Source: Defluviitaleaceae bacterium
GTDB lineage: Bacteria; Bacillota; Clostridia; Lachnospirales; WQUN01
Direction: 5' to 3'
Length of the DNA: 58,121 nt
Assembly (NCBI GenBank): GCA_009777845.1
Contig: WRLD01000018.1
Location: 1-58,121, forward strand
Below, one piece after another: positions 1 through 7,473 of this stretch. The position numbers were made by a program, and so were the translations under genes. Below the pieces are notes generated by a model. That model made no database searches and had not been told where the DNA came from. It was given only the letters and a program-made list of their open reading frames with translations. Within the stretch, counting starts at the first letter, position 1. Every line of letters starts with the position of its first letter.

Positions 1-188
1 CCGCCCGAGGCTTCCTCGGAAAAGGTACGTACAAGGGGGAATACGCATAAAAATAGGGCTAGTGTGAGTGTAAGTAGTGATATTATTGTTATGGATTGTT
101 TTTTGTTTGGATTCATTGGGTAAGTCCCCTTATCTCTGAATTTGGAAGAATTATAACACATACTGCCACTTTGTACACTAGTTTGATT
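1..188. other. Window start, no gene seen
   Basis: This stretch lies downstream of ilvD (which ends at 262 on the minus strand). I see no convincing coding sequence. A short hairpin (CCGAGG-CTT-CCTCGG) lies at about 5-19. The small frames that cross this interval run into the repeat that follows and have no family resemblance. Confidence 0.5.
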
Positions 189-260
189 TATGGAACGCGG
201 ATTCCCACGGACAAAATCCGCGTAAATCCGCCAAATCCGCGAAAATCCGCGTTCCATGCC
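189..260. repeat. Family C palindromic repeat (ATCCGCG type)
   Basis: An inverted repeat bounded by TGGAACGCGGATT on the left and AATCCGCGTTCCATG on the right, with ATCCGCG-type units between. It ends two bases before the ilvD stop codon. The same terminal sequence bounds clusters at 3936-4380, 28074-28905 and 42640-42826, so this is a dispersed family rather than a local accident. Confidence 0.75.
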
Positions 261-261
261 C

Positions 262-1920
262 TTATACCAACACCGCGCCCTTATCCGCGCCTGTCACCAG
301 CTTCTGATACCTCGCCAAATAGCCCTTTGTAATCCTCGGCTCTTGGGGCTTCCAATTTTTGCGGCGTTCCTCGATTACATTCTCGGGTACGTCAAGGTGA
401 ATTTTCCCAGCCATTATGTCTATGTCGATTTTGTCGCCCTCCTCGACTAGCGCGATTAGGCCGCCCACTGCCGCCTCGGGCGAAACGTGACCGATACACG
501 CGCCGCGGCTTGCGCCCGAAAAGCGGCCGTCGGTAATAAGCGACACTTCCTTGCCCAAGCCCATGCCCATAAGCGCGGCGGTCGGGTTAAGCATTTCACG
601 CATACCAGGGCCGCCCTTTGGCCCTTCGTAGCGGATTACGACTACATCGCCCGACTTGATTTTGTTGCTGTAAATGGCTTCGGCGCAAGCCTCCTCGCTC
701 TCGAAAACGCGCGCCCTGCCGCTTGTTTTCATCATTTCGTCAGCTACTGCGGAGCGTTTCACTACACAGCCATTTTCTGCTAAATTGCCGTAAAGCACGG
801 TTATTCCGCCTACTCGGGCGTACGGCTCGCTTGCAGGGCGAATTACCTCCGTGTTGCGATTTTCCGCGTTTTCCAGCGTTTTTCTCATAGGCTCGCCCGT
901 TACCGTCATTTCGTCCTGGTTGATTATTCCTAGAGTGCTTAGCTCCTTTAACACGGCTGGTACGCCGCCAGCCCAGTACAAGTCCTCGATATGGTGCGGC
1001 CCTGCGGGCGCAAGACGGCACAAATTGTACGTTTTTTCGCTTATTTCGTTAATCATCGCGAGCGGTAGCTCGACCTCTGCTTCGTGTGCGATGGCAGGGA
1101 TATGAAGTATACTATTTGTACTACAGCCCAACGCCATATCCAACGAAAGCGCGTTTACGAAGGCGTTTTTTGTCATAATATCGCGCGGCAATATTTTGTT
1201 CTCGTAGAGGTGCATTATTTTTGTGCCTGCTTGCTTGGCGAGGCGTAGGCGTTCCGCAAAAACCGCAGGAATTGTGCCGTTTCCAGGCAAGCCCATTCCT
1301 AGGGCTTCCGTCAAGCAGTTCATGCTGTTTGCGGTGAACATTCCCGAGCAAGAGCCGCATGTCGGGCAGCTTTGGTTCTCGTATTCGCATAAGGTGGCAT
1401 CGTCTATTTTGCCAGCCGCGTACGCGCCGACGGCTTCAAAGGTCTGTGAAAGGCTTACAGCCCGCTCGCCCACGCGGCCTGCGAGCATAGGCCCGCCGCT
1501 AATTACAATCGCAGGGATATTCAAACGCGCCGCCGCCATAAGCATACCAGGCACTATTTTGTCACAATTTGGAATAAGCACAACCGCGTCAAAGGCGTGT
1601 GCAAGCACCATGGATTCCACCGAATCCGCTATCAGCTCGCGGCTAGGCAACGAATACCTCATGCCGATATGCCCCATGGAAATGCCGTCGCATACGCCAA
1701 TGGCAGGGAACTCCACAGGAGTGCCGCCCGCCGCGATAATGCCCTTTTTCACCGCCTCGGAAATGTCGTCCAAATGGACATGCCCCGGCACGACCTCGCT
1801 TTGCGCGTTGGCGATACCGATTAGCGGACGGGAAAGCTCCTCGTCTGTGTAGCCCATCGCCTTAAACAACGAACGATGCGGCGTTACCTTGTTTCCTTTT
1901 GTTACGCTTTTGCTTGTCAT
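262..1920 (-). CDS. ilvD: Dihydroxy-acid dehydratase
   Basis: Dehydrates 2,3-dihydroxy-isovalerate or 2,3-dihydroxy-3-methylvalerate to the 2-keto acids in valine and isoleucine synthesis; a cytoplasmic Fe-S enzyme. The 552 residues match the normal length of the family. Visible signatures are [19 protein letters not shown] near residue 120, the cysteine motif [19 protein letters not shown] near residue 185, and the C-terminal [19 protein letters not shown]. The ATG at 1920 is preceded by AGGTGG about 8 bases upstream. It appears monocistronic here: no other ilv or leu gene is in the window, and a terminator and a family A repeat separate it from the gene upstream. Confidence 0.97.
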   Translation of the reverse strand: MTSKSVTKGNKVTPHRSLFKAMGYTDEELSRPLIGIANAQSEVVPGHVHLDDISEAVKKGIIAAGGTPVEFPAIGVCDGISMGHIGMRYSLPSRELIADSVESMVLAHAFDAVVLIPNCDKIVPGMLMAAARLNIPAIVISGGPMLAGRVGERAVSLSQTFEAVGAYAAGKIDDATLCEYENQSCPTCGSCSGMFTANSMNCLTEALGMGLPGNGTIPAVFAERLRLAKQAGTKIMHLYENKILPRDIMTKNAFVNALSLDMALGCSTNSILHIPAIAHEAEVELPLAMINEISEKTYNLCRLAPAGPHHIEDLYWAGGVPAVLKELSTLGIINQDEMTVTGEPMRKTLENAENRNTEVIRPASEPYARVGGITVLYGNLAENGCVVKRSAVADEMMKTSGRARVFESEEACAEAIYSNKIKSGDVVVIRYEGPKGGPGMREMLNPTAALMGMGLGKEVSLITDGRFSGASRGACIGHVSPEAAVGGLIALVEEGDKIDIDIMAGKIHLDVPENVIEERRKNWKPQEPRITKGYLARYQKLVTGADKGAVLV

Positions 1921-1960
1921 GGCTTGTCCACCTTTTTTTATTTGCTAGGAAGTTGCTTAG

Positions 1961-2016
1961 GCTGCGAGGCGATATTCCCACCAATCTACAGTCGGAGAGA
2001 AGCGGCTATGCCGCTT
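1961..2016 (-). repeat. Family A element upstream of ilvD
   Basis: Read on the minus strand it has the family A layout: a hairpin (AAGCGGCATAGCCGCTT), a CTCCGACTG spacer, then GGTGGGAATATCGCCTCGC. The hairpin arms differ from the usual GGGGC/GCCCC but still pair, which indicates selection on pairing. It lies between the terminator at 2066-2109 and the ilvD start, so it is on the 5' side of ilvD, unlike most copies. Confidence 0.7.
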
Positions 2017-2065
2017 ATTCTTGTGATTATAGCAAAGAATCGGGGGGGTGTTCAAGTTATTTTGG

Positions 2066-2109
2066 AATAAAAACCTGCAAGGGCGTGTTGAATTAACAGC
2101 ACGCCCTTG
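2066..2109 (-). terminator. Intrinsic terminator for the 2124-2336 gene
   Basis: A 10-bp stem (CAAGGGCGTG pairing with CACGCCCTTG, 2078-2109) is followed on the minus strand by CAGGTTTTTATT. It lies 15 bases past the stop codon at 2124, which supports that small gene being transcribed. Confidence 0.8.
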
Positions 2110-2123
2110 TGACCCTCGTCATT

Positions 2124-2336
2124 CTACCAATATCTCCACAATCTGCGGCGTGGAATATAGCGGTGGAAGCGGTAATACAGTGGCTGGTACAGCATTTCCT
2201 CCTCGCGCTCGACACGCTCGGCGCGTTCTGCTCGCTCTACGCGTTCTGCTCGTTCCACTCGTCTTGCTTTTTTGGGCTCGCTAGTGCCGCCGTAAAACGT
2301 CCCAAAATGGTGCTTGCAGCCGTGTAAAAAATTCAT
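2124..2336 (-). CDS. Small protein with RVERAE-type repeats
   Basis: A 70-residue protein of unknown function. Support for a real gene is the strong ribosome binding site GGAGGACTATAA just before the ATG and the intrinsic terminator immediately downstream. The centre (about residues 25-47) is a run of charged RVERAE/RAERVE units, probably a short helical stretch. The C-terminus is rich in Tyr, Arg and Trp. No signal peptide or membrane segment is evident. The repeated core could instead reflect DNA-level repeat expansion. It sits between ylqH-like and ilvD on the same strand. Confidence 0.55.
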   Translation of the reverse strand: MNFLHGCKHHFGTFYGGTSEPKKARRVERAERVERAERAERVEREEEMLYQPLYYRFHRYIPRRRLWRYW

Positions 2337-2396
2337 TTATAGTCCTCCTAGCTATGCTTGTAGTACCCCTTTGAAGATAGATTCTAAAGGGGTTTG

Positions 2397-2726
2397 CTAC
2401 ATACTATGCAGGGGTTGGACAAAATGTTCAGAGCTTGACTTGGGCTGTACTCGTTCCGCGCCTTGGTTTGCGTTTTTATCTAAATCGCAAATAAAAATCA
2501 AAATCTGCGCTACTACCTCGTACAGCTCGGGCGGAATATATTCACCTAAATCTAGGCGCGTTAGCTCGTCTACGAGCGCAGCGTCTTTATGTAGCTTTAT
2601 GTCGGCATTTGCCGCCTTTTCGAGAATTTTCTCCGCAATAACTCCCGCCCCTTTTGCGAGAATTTTCGGAGCGAGTTCCTCGGGCTGGTATCTAAGCGCG
2701 ACTGCCTTTTGCCGTTTTTTGTTCAA
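2397..2726 (-). CDS. FlhB C-terminal-domain-like protein (YlqH family)
   Basis: A 109-residue protein resembling the free-standing cytoplasmic tail of the FlhB/EscU export-switch family, like YlqH of Bacillus; its role outside flagella is not established. Recognisable segments are KKRQKAVALRY near the start and LGEYIPPELYEVVAQILIFI in the second half. I do not see the NPTH autocleavage motif of true FlhB. I chose the TTG at 2726 because AGGAAG lies 8 bases upstream. The longer reading from TTG 2768 would begin inside the loop of the terminator at 2752-2783. A stem without a T-tract (about 2375-2392) follows the gene. Confidence 0.75.
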   Translation of the reverse strand: MNKKRQKAVALRYQPEELAPKILAKGAGVIAEKILEKAANADIKLHKDAALVDELTRLDLGEYIPPELYEVVAQILIFICDLDKNANQGAERVQPKSSSEHFVQPLHSM

Positions 2727-2741
2727 AGGGGACACTTCCTG

Positions 2742-2783
2742 TTCCAAAAAAGGCGCGTTTGAAAGCAATTCTCAAACACGCCC
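2742..2783 (-). terminator. Intrinsic terminator after the rplU-prp-rpmA operon
   Basis: An 11-12 bp stem (GGGCGTGTTTGA with TCAAACGCGCC as read on the minus strand) is followed by TTTTTTGG. It lies 3' of rpmA and its family A repeat, and separates that operon from the ylqH-like gene. Confidence 0.75.
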
Positions 2784-2803
2784 TTATTATTATGCAAGCA
2801 ACT

Positions 2804-2859
2804 ACTCCGCGAGACGATATTCCCACTACAGGCAATTCGTAGAAAAGGGGCTATGCCCC
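2804..2859 (-). repeat. Family A element carrying the rpmA stop codon
   Basis: On the minus strand it reads GGGGCATAGCCCC, TTTTCTACG, then GTAGTGGGAATATCGTCTCGC. The TAG stop of rpmA (2851-2853) is in the loop of the GGGGC/GCCCC hairpin, so the last residue or two of L27 are encoded by the repeat. The stem followed by TTTTC is terminator-like. Confidence 0.8.
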
Positions 2860-3135
2860 TGAGGGATACACAGAAACGCGTTTTTTGTCGCGCCCCTTGC
2901 GTTCAAAGCGTACTATGCCGTCTACCAACGCAAACAAATTGTCGTTTGAGCCGCGACCGACATTGTTGCCGGGGTGGATTTTTGTGCCGTTTTGTGTGTA
3001 GAGAATGTTGCCTGCGAGTACAAATTGTCCGTCGGCACGCTTCGCGCCTAGTCGCTTCGAGTTGGAATCGCGGCCGTTTTTGGTAGAGCCTACGCCCTTT
3101 TTATGCGCAAAAAAAGATAAATTTAGTGTAATCAT
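2851..3135 (-). CDS. rpmA: 50S ribosomal protein L27 (bL27)
   Basis: Ribosomal protein near the peptidyl-transferase centre. The 94-residue product starts with a Firmicute-type extension, LNLSFFA, directly before [14 protein letters not shown]. This is the cleavage signal for the Prp protease encoded just upstream, so mature L27 should begin at His. The ATG at 3135 overlaps the prp stop by four bases and has a GGAGG site 8 bases upstream. The final residues (PSGA) run into the family A element that supplies the stop. Confidence 0.97.
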   Translation of the reverse strand: MITLNLSFFAHKKGVGSTKNGRDSNSKRLGAKRADGQFVLAGNILYTQNGTKIHPGNNVGRGSNDNLFALVDGIVRFERKGRDKKRVSVYPSGA

Positions 3136-3443
3136 TGCTTAACCTCCTTGATTTCAATTTCGCCTGGATATTCCGCCTTGGCGGAAGCAAGCCCCAAATA
3201 CATTGCTTCAAGTAATATTTTTACGCCCGCTGTTTGGACGTGGTTATCTAGTGAAAACGTGAGAAATCCGCCGTTTTCGTCATAATCACAGGTGAAGCTG
3301 TCCCTTGTCAAGACCTCGATGCTGTTTACCGTGTTTAGCACTAGCATGGAAACAGCCGCACAAACAATGGTTTCGCCGTGATTTTCCGCGGTAAAGCTGG
3401 TTATTTTACCTGCGCCGTCGCGTACAATTGTTATGCCAATCAC
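3132..3443 (-). CDS. prp: Ribosomal-processing cysteine protease Prp
   Basis: Removes the N-terminal extension of L27 before ribosome assembly. It is encoded between rplU and rpmA, the standard Firmicute order, overlapping both neighbours by four bases. The 103-residue sequence contains His22 in the ENH segment and Cys28 in IVCAAVS. From recalled family features, catalytic His and Cys are normally about 12 positions apart; here they are 6 apart, so the loop between them seems shortened. The start is GTG at 3443 overlapping the rplU TGA. Family assignment is firm from context plus the IVCAAVS motif. Confidence 0.9.
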   Translation of the reverse strand: MIGITIVRDGAGKITSFTAENHGETIVCAAVSMLVLNTVNSIEVLTRDSFTCDYDENGGFLTFSLDNHVQTAGVKILLEAMYLGLASAKAEYPGEIEIKEVKQ

Positions 3444-3757
3444 TTGTTGATTGCTTCGATTTTTACGCGGGTAAAGGGCTGGCGATGGCCTTTTTTCTTG
3501 TGGAAGCCCTTTTTGGACTTATATTTGTAAATTACTACCTTTTTTGCCTTGCCGTCGCCCAAGACCTTTGCGGTTACGCTCGCGCCTTTTATTGTGGGCT
3601 TTCCGAAGCCAAAGGAATCTGCGCCCTCGTCAAAAAGCCCAAGCACACGGTCGAACGTATATGCCTCGCCTGCCGCCACGCCAAGCAATTCCACGGTAAT
3701 TTCGTCGCCGACCTTAACCTTGTACTGCTTGCCGCCTGTTTCGATAATAGCGTACAT
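3440..3757 (-). CDS. rplU: 50S ribosomal protein L21 (bL21)
   Basis: A 105-residue large-subunit protein binding 23S rRNA. It begins MYAIIETGGKQYKV and contains the C-terminal KKGFHKKKGHRQPFTRVKI typical of L21. The start at 3757 is preceded by GGAGGTGCAGT; the frame stays open upstream but those residues are leader sequence, not protein. First gene of the rplU-prp-rpmA operon, with promoter and leader described separately. Confidence 0.97.
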   Translation of the reverse strand: MYAIIETGGKQYKVKVGDEITVELLGVAAGEAYTFDRVLGLFDEGADSFGFGKPTIKGASVTAKVLGDGKAKKVVIYKYKSKKGFHKKKGHRQPFTRVKIEAINK

Positions 3758-3871
3758 ACTGCACCTCCTGTGGGGTAAATTTGTAGGATATTTTTGGAAG
3801 CACTCGCCGAGGTAGGTAGACACAGCCTAGGCTACGTTCTTTCAAGACCCAACTCGTGCGGTTACGACACA
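3758..3871 (-). ncRNA. Candidate L21 leader (rplU 5' UTR)
   Basis: About 114 bases separate the predicted transcription start from the rplU ATG. The minus-strand text contains ACCGCACGAGTTGGGTCTT and further on CCTCGGCGAGTGCTTCC. These resemble, from memory, the conserved blocks of the Firmicute L21 leader, thought to regulate the operon autogenously. I could not fold it or compare it to a covariance model. Confidence 0.5.
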
Positions 3872-3877
3872 AAGGGG

Positions 3878-3906
3878 AGCATAGCATGTATTTTAGGAAA
3901 TGTAAA
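3878..3906 (-). promoter_or_regulatory. Sigma-A promoter of rplU-prp-rpmA
   Basis: Minus-strand TTTACA (3901-3906) and TATGCT (3878-3883) with a 17-base spacer. Both hexamers are close to consensus and the position fits the leader in front of rplU. Confidence 0.75.
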
Positions 3907-3935
3907 TGTTTTTTTTCGGGGGAAAATAAATAGAG

Positions 3936-4382
3936 GCATGGAACGCGGATTTGGCGGGTTTTTTAAGGGCATGGAACGCGGATTTTCGCGAATTTAACGG
4001 ATTTTCGCGGATTTTTTCTTGCGTTCATTTAGAAACTTACGAATTGCGGATTATGTAGGTTTTTAAAGGGTGTTAAACACGGATTTAACGGATTTTCGCG
4101 GATTACGCGGATTCGTTCGTGGGAAAATCCGCAATCCATGATTACGCGGATTGGCTCGTGGTAAAATCCACGAAAGTCCACGAAAATCCGCTACGCCCGA
4201 AAGAATCCGCGTAAATCTGCGTAAATCCGCCAAATCCGCGTTTAATGTCTTTAAAATCCGCGTTTAATATTTTTAAAATCCGTGTTTTATACCTTTAAAA
4301 CCCACGAAAACACGCCAAGCCCGAAAGAATCCGCGAAAATCCGTTAAATCCGCGAAAATCCGCGTTCCATGCCTTTAAATCC
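3936..4382. repeat. Family C repeat cluster between rplU and spoIIR
   Basis: About 440 bases composed almost entirely of GGATTTTCGCGGATT and its complement. The interval opens with GGCATGGAACGCGGATTT (twice) and closes with AAATCCGCGTTCCATGCC next to the spoIIR stop. Several arms can pair with each other. No gene is visible inside it. Confidence 0.8.
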
Positions 4383-5087
4383 CTAATTCTCCACAATCAA
4401 CTGCTCCCTATCCTGCTCATTCTTCTCATTCCCAGTCGAATCATGCAAGAAATTCTGCCACCACTCGACTACCTTAAACCGCACGACCATTTCTGCGGCT
4501 TGCGGCTGTGCTTGTCCTTGCCCTTGGCTGTGGGTTAGCAGGCGGAAGCTCTCGTCGGAAACCGTCTGGGCGAGCTGCTGCTGCCCTGCGTCGGTGGCGG
4601 TCATGTCTACATAGCATAGCGGCGGAAACATCAAGCACCACCAATTTTGCCCCTCGCCCTCGCCGATTAGTATTTGCACGGCTTCGTATTTGCCTGGCGG
4701 AAAGGCTAAATCGCCGTAGAATTGTGTCGGAAAAAATACGCTTTCCATGCTTGCCGCGACCTCGTAATCGTAGCCCTTGCTGTGAACGATTTCCTGTGCA
4801 TAGGCTTCCATTTCTGGTAAAAGCTGTGCGAAAAGCTCGCGCATGTCGGCGATGTCGGTGTACTGGCTGAAATTTTCCGAGAATTTGTCCAAAACCTCTG
4901 CGCTGACAAGGTTTTTTAGGTCTTGGTCGTCGCCTGTGTTGCTGTTTGCGCGTACGTGAAAGCGTATTACATTTTCGGCGATGTCGCGCTGGGTCGTTGC
5001 GGAGTAAATGAACGTGTACGCCGCCACAACAACCGCAAAAGCTAGCCCGAAAAATACTGACATGGATAAAATTCTTAGCTCTCTCAT
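4383..5087 (-). CDS. spoIIR: Stage II sporulation protein R
   Basis: Forespore-secreted signalling protein that activates the SpoIIGA protease so that pro-sigma-E is processed in the mother cell. The 234 residues have an N-terminal membrane/signal segment (residues about 7-27), then the family blocks VIRFHVRANSNTGDDQDLK near residue 41 and FPPGKYEAVQILIG near 128, with NWWCLMFPPLCYVD following. The Gln-rich stretch near residue 190 and the polar C-terminus look lineage-specific. GGAGGG lies 7 bases before the ATG. It is isolated between two repeat clusters. Its presence is the main evidence that the organism makes endospores. Confidence 0.93.
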   Translation of the reverse strand: MRELRILSMSVFFGLAFAVVVAAYTFIYSATTQRDIAENVIRFHVRANSNTGDDQDLKNLVSAEVLDKFSENFSQYTDIADMRELFAQLLPEMEAYAQEIVHSKGYDYEVAASMESVFFPTQFYGDLAFPPGKYEAVQILIGEGEGQNWWCLMFPPLCYVDMTATDAGQQQLAQTVSDESFRLLTHSQGQGQAQPQAAEMVVRFKVVEWWQNFLHDSTGNEKNEQDREQLIVEN

Positions 5088-5149
5088 TGATAATCCCTCC
5101 GTTTTTTGAACGCCTTTAACGATTTTTGATACTTTAGAATGAAGAACGA

Positions 5150-5285
5150 TGGAACGCGGATTTTCGTGGATTTAGTGGATTGGCTCGTGGGAAAATCTGC
5201 GAAAATCCGATAATCCCGACAAAATCCGCGTAAATCTGCGTAAATCCGTTAAATCCGTGTTTAATTCTCTTTAAATTCACATTTT
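5150..5285. repeat. Family C repeat
   Basis: GGAACGCGGATTTTCG... on the left and AAATCCGTGTTTAATTCTC on the right, followed by the short conserved tail TTTAAATTCACATTTT that leads into family D. The same composite recurs about 331 bases later. Confidence 0.7.
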
Positions 5286-5450
5286 ATTGTCTGCTGTGCC
5301 TCGCTCCCTCTGTGCCTCTGTGCCTCTGTGTGAAAATCTTTTTGAACAATAATGAACGTAGATAAAGAGTATAACGTCCATTTTTTAGGTTAAAAGATTT
5401 TTTCACACAGAGGCACAGAGGCACAGAGGGAGCGTGGCACAGCAGACAAT
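5286..5450. repeat. Family D inverted-repeat element, copy 1
   Basis: A 165-bp near-palindrome. It begins ATTGTCTGCTGTGCC and ends GGCACAGCAGACAAT; the arms contain CTCTGTGCCTCTGTG on the left and CACAGAGGCACAGAG on the right, with a roughly 50-base A/T-rich centre. The architecture is MITE-like; no open frame or target duplication was identified. Confidence 0.8.
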
Positions 5451-5469
5451 AGAATGTGGATTTTACGAC

Positions 5470-5616
5470 AATTAAACACGGATTTGGCGGATTTTCACGG
5501 ATTACGCGGATTGGCTCGTGGGGAAATCTGCGAAAATCCGATATGCCCGATAAAATCCGCGTAAATCTGCGTAAATCCGTTGAATCCGTGTTTAATTCTC
5601 TTTAAATTCACATTTT
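5470..5616. repeat. Family C repeat, duplicated copy
   Basis: Near-identical to 5150-5285 including the TTTAATTCTCTTTAAATTC tail. Together with the flanking D elements it forms a tandem duplication with a period of about 331 bases (5286 and 5617 are equivalent positions). Confidence 0.7.
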
Positions 5617-5766
5617 ATTGTCTGCTGTGCTTAGCTCCCTCTGTGCCTCTGTGTGAAAATCTTTTTGACAAATAATGAACGTAGGTAAAGCGTATACCTC
5701 GTTCTTTACTTTAAAAGATTTTTTCACACAGAGGCACAGAGGCACAGAGGGAGCGTGGCACAGCAG
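5617..5766. repeat. Family D inverted-repeat element, copy 2
   Basis: Starts ATTGTCTGCTGTGC and ends GGCACAGCAG. It is about 15 bases shorter than copy 1 because one CTCTGTGC unit is missing from the left arm. The centre is related but not identical to that of copy 1. Confidence 0.8.
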
Positions 5767-5799
5767 GAGCGAAACGCAGCAGAAGCGAAACTCAGAGCT

Positions 5800-5836
5800 A
5801 GGCAACCTCGGGACGGACAAGTCCGTCCCCTACAAG
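5800..5836. repeat. Family B hairpin fragment
   Basis: CTCGGGACGGACAAGTCCG followed by TCCCCTAC is one end of a family B element. The stem differs from the usual GGACGGAT...ATCCGTCC at both arms in a compensating way. Confidence 0.65.
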
Positions 5837-5869
5837 AACATAAACAAACGAAATTCCCCTACAAAATCA

Positions 5870-5917
5870 TAAACAAACAAAAGCCCCCCACAAGGTCACG
5901 AACCTCGCGAGGGGCTT
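5870..5917 (-). terminator. Intrinsic terminator after rpsR
   Basis: Stem AAGCCCC/GGGGCTT (5881-5917) with an internal CCTCGCGAGG-like extension; the minus strand continues TTTTGTTTGTTT. It lies 3' of rpsR and its family A repeats, closing the rpsF-ssb-rpsR operon. Confidence 0.7.
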
Positions 5918-5930
5918 TTATACACTAGCA

Positions 5931-6010
5931 ACTACTCTGCGTGATGACATTCCCACCACAGTATATCGTAGAAAAGGGGCTATGCCCCCGTAGAAAAGGG
6001 GCTACGCCCC
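5931..6010 (-). repeat. Family A element abutting the rpsR stop, double hairpin
   Basis: Immediately after the rpsR stop the minus strand reads GGGGCGTAGCCCCTTTTCTACG, then a second GGGGGCATAGCCCC hairpin with TTTTCTACG, then GTGGTGGGAATGTCATCACGC. The hairpin module has been duplicated while the tail is single. There is no gap between stop codon and repeat. Confidence 0.8.
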
Positions 6011-6241
6011 CTACTCTTGCGTGTAAACCATAAGTGCCATATGCCTCGCACGCTTCACGTTCATGGTCATGGCGCGTTGGTGCTTTGCACAGTTTCCAGT
6101 AACGCGCCGCGGCAGAATTTTGCCGCGCTCGGAAACATATTTACGTAATCTAGCTATATCCTTGTAGTCCAAGGCCGCTACCTTGTCTACACAAAACTGG
6201 CAAACGCGCTTTTTGCGTCGCCCGCGTCTTTTATTTATCAT
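6011..6241 (-). CDS. rpsR: 30S ribosomal protein S18 (bS18)
   Basis: A 76-residue small-subunit protein that partners S6. Family features are the basic N-terminus [13 protein letters not shown], the central [20 protein letters not shown] and [15 protein letters not shown] lies 8 bases before the ATG. It is the last gene of rpsF-ssb-rpsR. CQFC near the start may be part of a zinc-binding set of cysteines seen in some S18 proteins, but only one further Cys (in GNC) is present. Confidence 0.97.
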   Translation of the reverse strand: MINKRRGRRKKRVCQFCVDKVAALDYKDIARLRKYVSERGKILPRRVTGNCAKHQRAMTMNVKRARHMALMVYTQE

Positions 6242-6342
6242 AAAGAAAACCTCCTTTTTCAGTAGGGGCGCTGCCCCTACGACCCCGCCGCTCCGTCGGG
6301 CAAAGCCCGACTACGCTTCCTCCGCTTCGCTACGGGGCAACA

Positions 6343-6807
6343 TTAAAACGGCAAATCGTCGTCCTCGTCTATGCTTTGGGTAATTGCGGAAAAGCCCTCG
6401 GGCGGCGCAGACGGCTGTTGCGGCGCAGGGTTATAATCGCCGCCGCCGCCGCTGTTGCCGATTCTCGACATGCGCGCCTCAAACGCCGCTCTGCTTTCCG
6501 CAAAGCTCACCTCGTCCACCGTTACCTCGGTTATCCAGCGGCGCTGCCCTGCATTGTCGTCAAACGAACGCACTGACAAGCTACCGCATACTGCTATCAT
6601 CATGCCCTTTTTTACATACCGCTCCATCATTTCTGCCGTACGCCTAAACGCTACGCACAGAATAAAATCGGCATCGGGTTCGCCGTCCTTTTTAAAACGC
6701 CTATCTACCGCGAGTGTAAACTTAGATATACAAACCGGCTCGGCGTTTTGGGAATAGCGAATTTCGGGGTCTTTAGTAAGCCGTCCCATTAAAATAACCT
6801 TGTTCAT
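6343..6807 (-). CDS. ssb: Single-stranded DNA-binding protein
   Basis: Binds ssDNA during replication, repair and recombination. The 154 residues have an OB fold at about 1-105 beginning MNKVILMGRLTKDPEIRY, a Gly/Pro/Gln-rich linker, and the acidic tip DEDDDLPF that recruits partner proteins. The conserved core position usually occupied by Tyr or Phe is retained in several places (for example DFILCVAFRRTAE). It lies between rpsF and rpsR as usual. The 100 bases between ssb and rpsR hold two GC-rich hairpins (GTAGGGGC-GCTGCCCCTAC and CGTCGGGC-AAA-GCCCGACTACG) and no gene. Confidence 0.96.
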   Translation of the reverse strand: MNKVILMGRLTKDPEIRYSQNAEPVCISKFTLAVDRRFKKDGEPDADFILCVAFRRTAEMMERYVKKGMMIAVCGSLSVRSFDDNAGQRRWITEVTVDEVSFAESRAAFEARMSRIGNSGGGGDYNPAPQQPSAPPEGFSAITQSIDEDDDLPF

Positions 6808-6821
6808 GCTCCCCCTGCTTC

Positions 6822-7241
6822 CTATTCTTCGACTGCTTCGGCTTCTACAGCCTCGGCGGGTTCTGAGGTCTTGGCAGGCTCTGGCTCAGGCTCTGGAGTA
6901 GGCTCTGGAGCAAGCTCTGGCTCTGCCTGTACGGCCTCCGCTTTTTGTACCTCGTTTTCGTCCTTACGAATTGTAAGGAAACGCAAAACATTTTCCTGCA
7001 ATCTAAGGCGGGCTTCCACTTCCTTGGGTGTACCGCTTTCCGCGGAATACGTGATAAAGGTATACACGCCCTCAGACATTTTTTGAATCGGGTACGCGAG
7101 CTTACGCTTTCCCCATTCGTCCAGCTTGTCGATTGTGCCGCCAAAGCGTTCAATAAAGCCCTTCACCTTGTCGAACTCCGCACGGTACGCTTCCTCGTCA
7201 AGGTCGGCGCGTATTACTACGCCCATTTCGTACTTGTTCAT
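6822..7241 (-). CDS. rpsF: 30S ribosomal protein S6 (bS6) with acidic C-terminal tail
   Basis: Small-subunit protein that binds rRNA with S18. The globular domain covers residues 1-95 (MNKYEMGVVIRADLDEEAY... FLTIRKDE). After it comes a Glu/Pro/Ala tail with PEPEPEPEP repeats (about residues 100-139), longer than in most S6 proteins and compositionally biased. I chose the ATG at 7241 because AGGAGGTG lies 6 bases upstream; the frame is open further 5' but that part is leader with hairpins. Confidence 0.96.
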   Translation of the reverse strand: MNKYEMGVVIRADLDEEAYRAEFDKVKGFIERFGGTIDKLDEWGKRKLAYPIQKMSEGVYTFITYSAESGTPKEVEARLRLQENVLRFLTIRKDENEVQKAEAVQAEPELAPEPTPEPEPEPAKTSEPAEAVEAEAVEE

Positions 7242-7369
7242 TTGTTGCACCTCCTGGTCTATGGCGCGGCGGCTTGCCGCGCAAGGTTTTGTTTTTTGCG
7301 AATAGACACGCCGTCTATATCGCACGTCTTGTTTTTTGCGAATAGACGAGCCGTCTATAAAACCGCACA
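7242..7369 (-). promoter_or_regulatory. rpsF leader with two tandem hairpins
   Basis: Between the predicted start of transcription and the rpsF ATG the minus strand contains two units 42 bases apart. Each has the form TGCG...ATAGACGGC-GTCTAT-TCGCAAAAAACAA, that is, a hairpin inside a TGCG/CGCA clamp followed by an A-rich spacer. A third GC-rich hairpin (GCGCGGC/GCCGCGC) precedes the ribosome binding site. This layout suggests autoregulation by S6 or S6:S18, which is known for rpsF leaders in general. The tandem duplication is unusual as far as I know. Confidence 0.5.
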
Positions 7370-7375
7370 AGGAGC

Positions 7376-7404
7376 AATATACCACAAGTGGATAGGTTAT
7401 GCAA
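7376..7404 (-). promoter_or_regulatory. Sigma-A promoter of rpsF-ssb-rpsR
   Basis: Minus-strand TTGCAT (7399-7404) and TATATT (7376-7381) with a 17-base spacer. It diverges from hisG. Confidence 0.75.
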
Positions 7405-7461
7405 ATTTTATTTTTCGGAGCACCAAAAAAAAATAAAGTAGCAATCCCGCAAATTTTTTGT

Positions 7462-7467
7462 TAAACT
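7462..7467 (+). promoter_or_regulatory. Possible -10 element of hisG (leaderless?)
   Basis: TAAACT ends six bases before the hisG ATG, the spacing expected if transcription starts at the ATG itself. No Shine-Dalgarno sequence is present before hisG. The -35 region (TAGCAA at a 17-base spacing) is poor, so this is weak. Confidence 0.3.
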
Positions 7468-7473
7468 TACCAC

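Noticed and set aside
1223..1852. Frame antisense to ilvD
   Set aside because: Shadow of a strongly conserved gene, with no signals of its own.
3440..3823. Longer L21 start at 3823
   Set aside because: The 22 extra residues are leader sequence; the ATG at 3757 has the GGAGGT site and matches L21.
6822..7385. Longer S6 start at 7385
   Set aside because: The extension translates the tandem leader hairpins; ATG 7241 has AGGAGGTG and the usual MNKYEM start.
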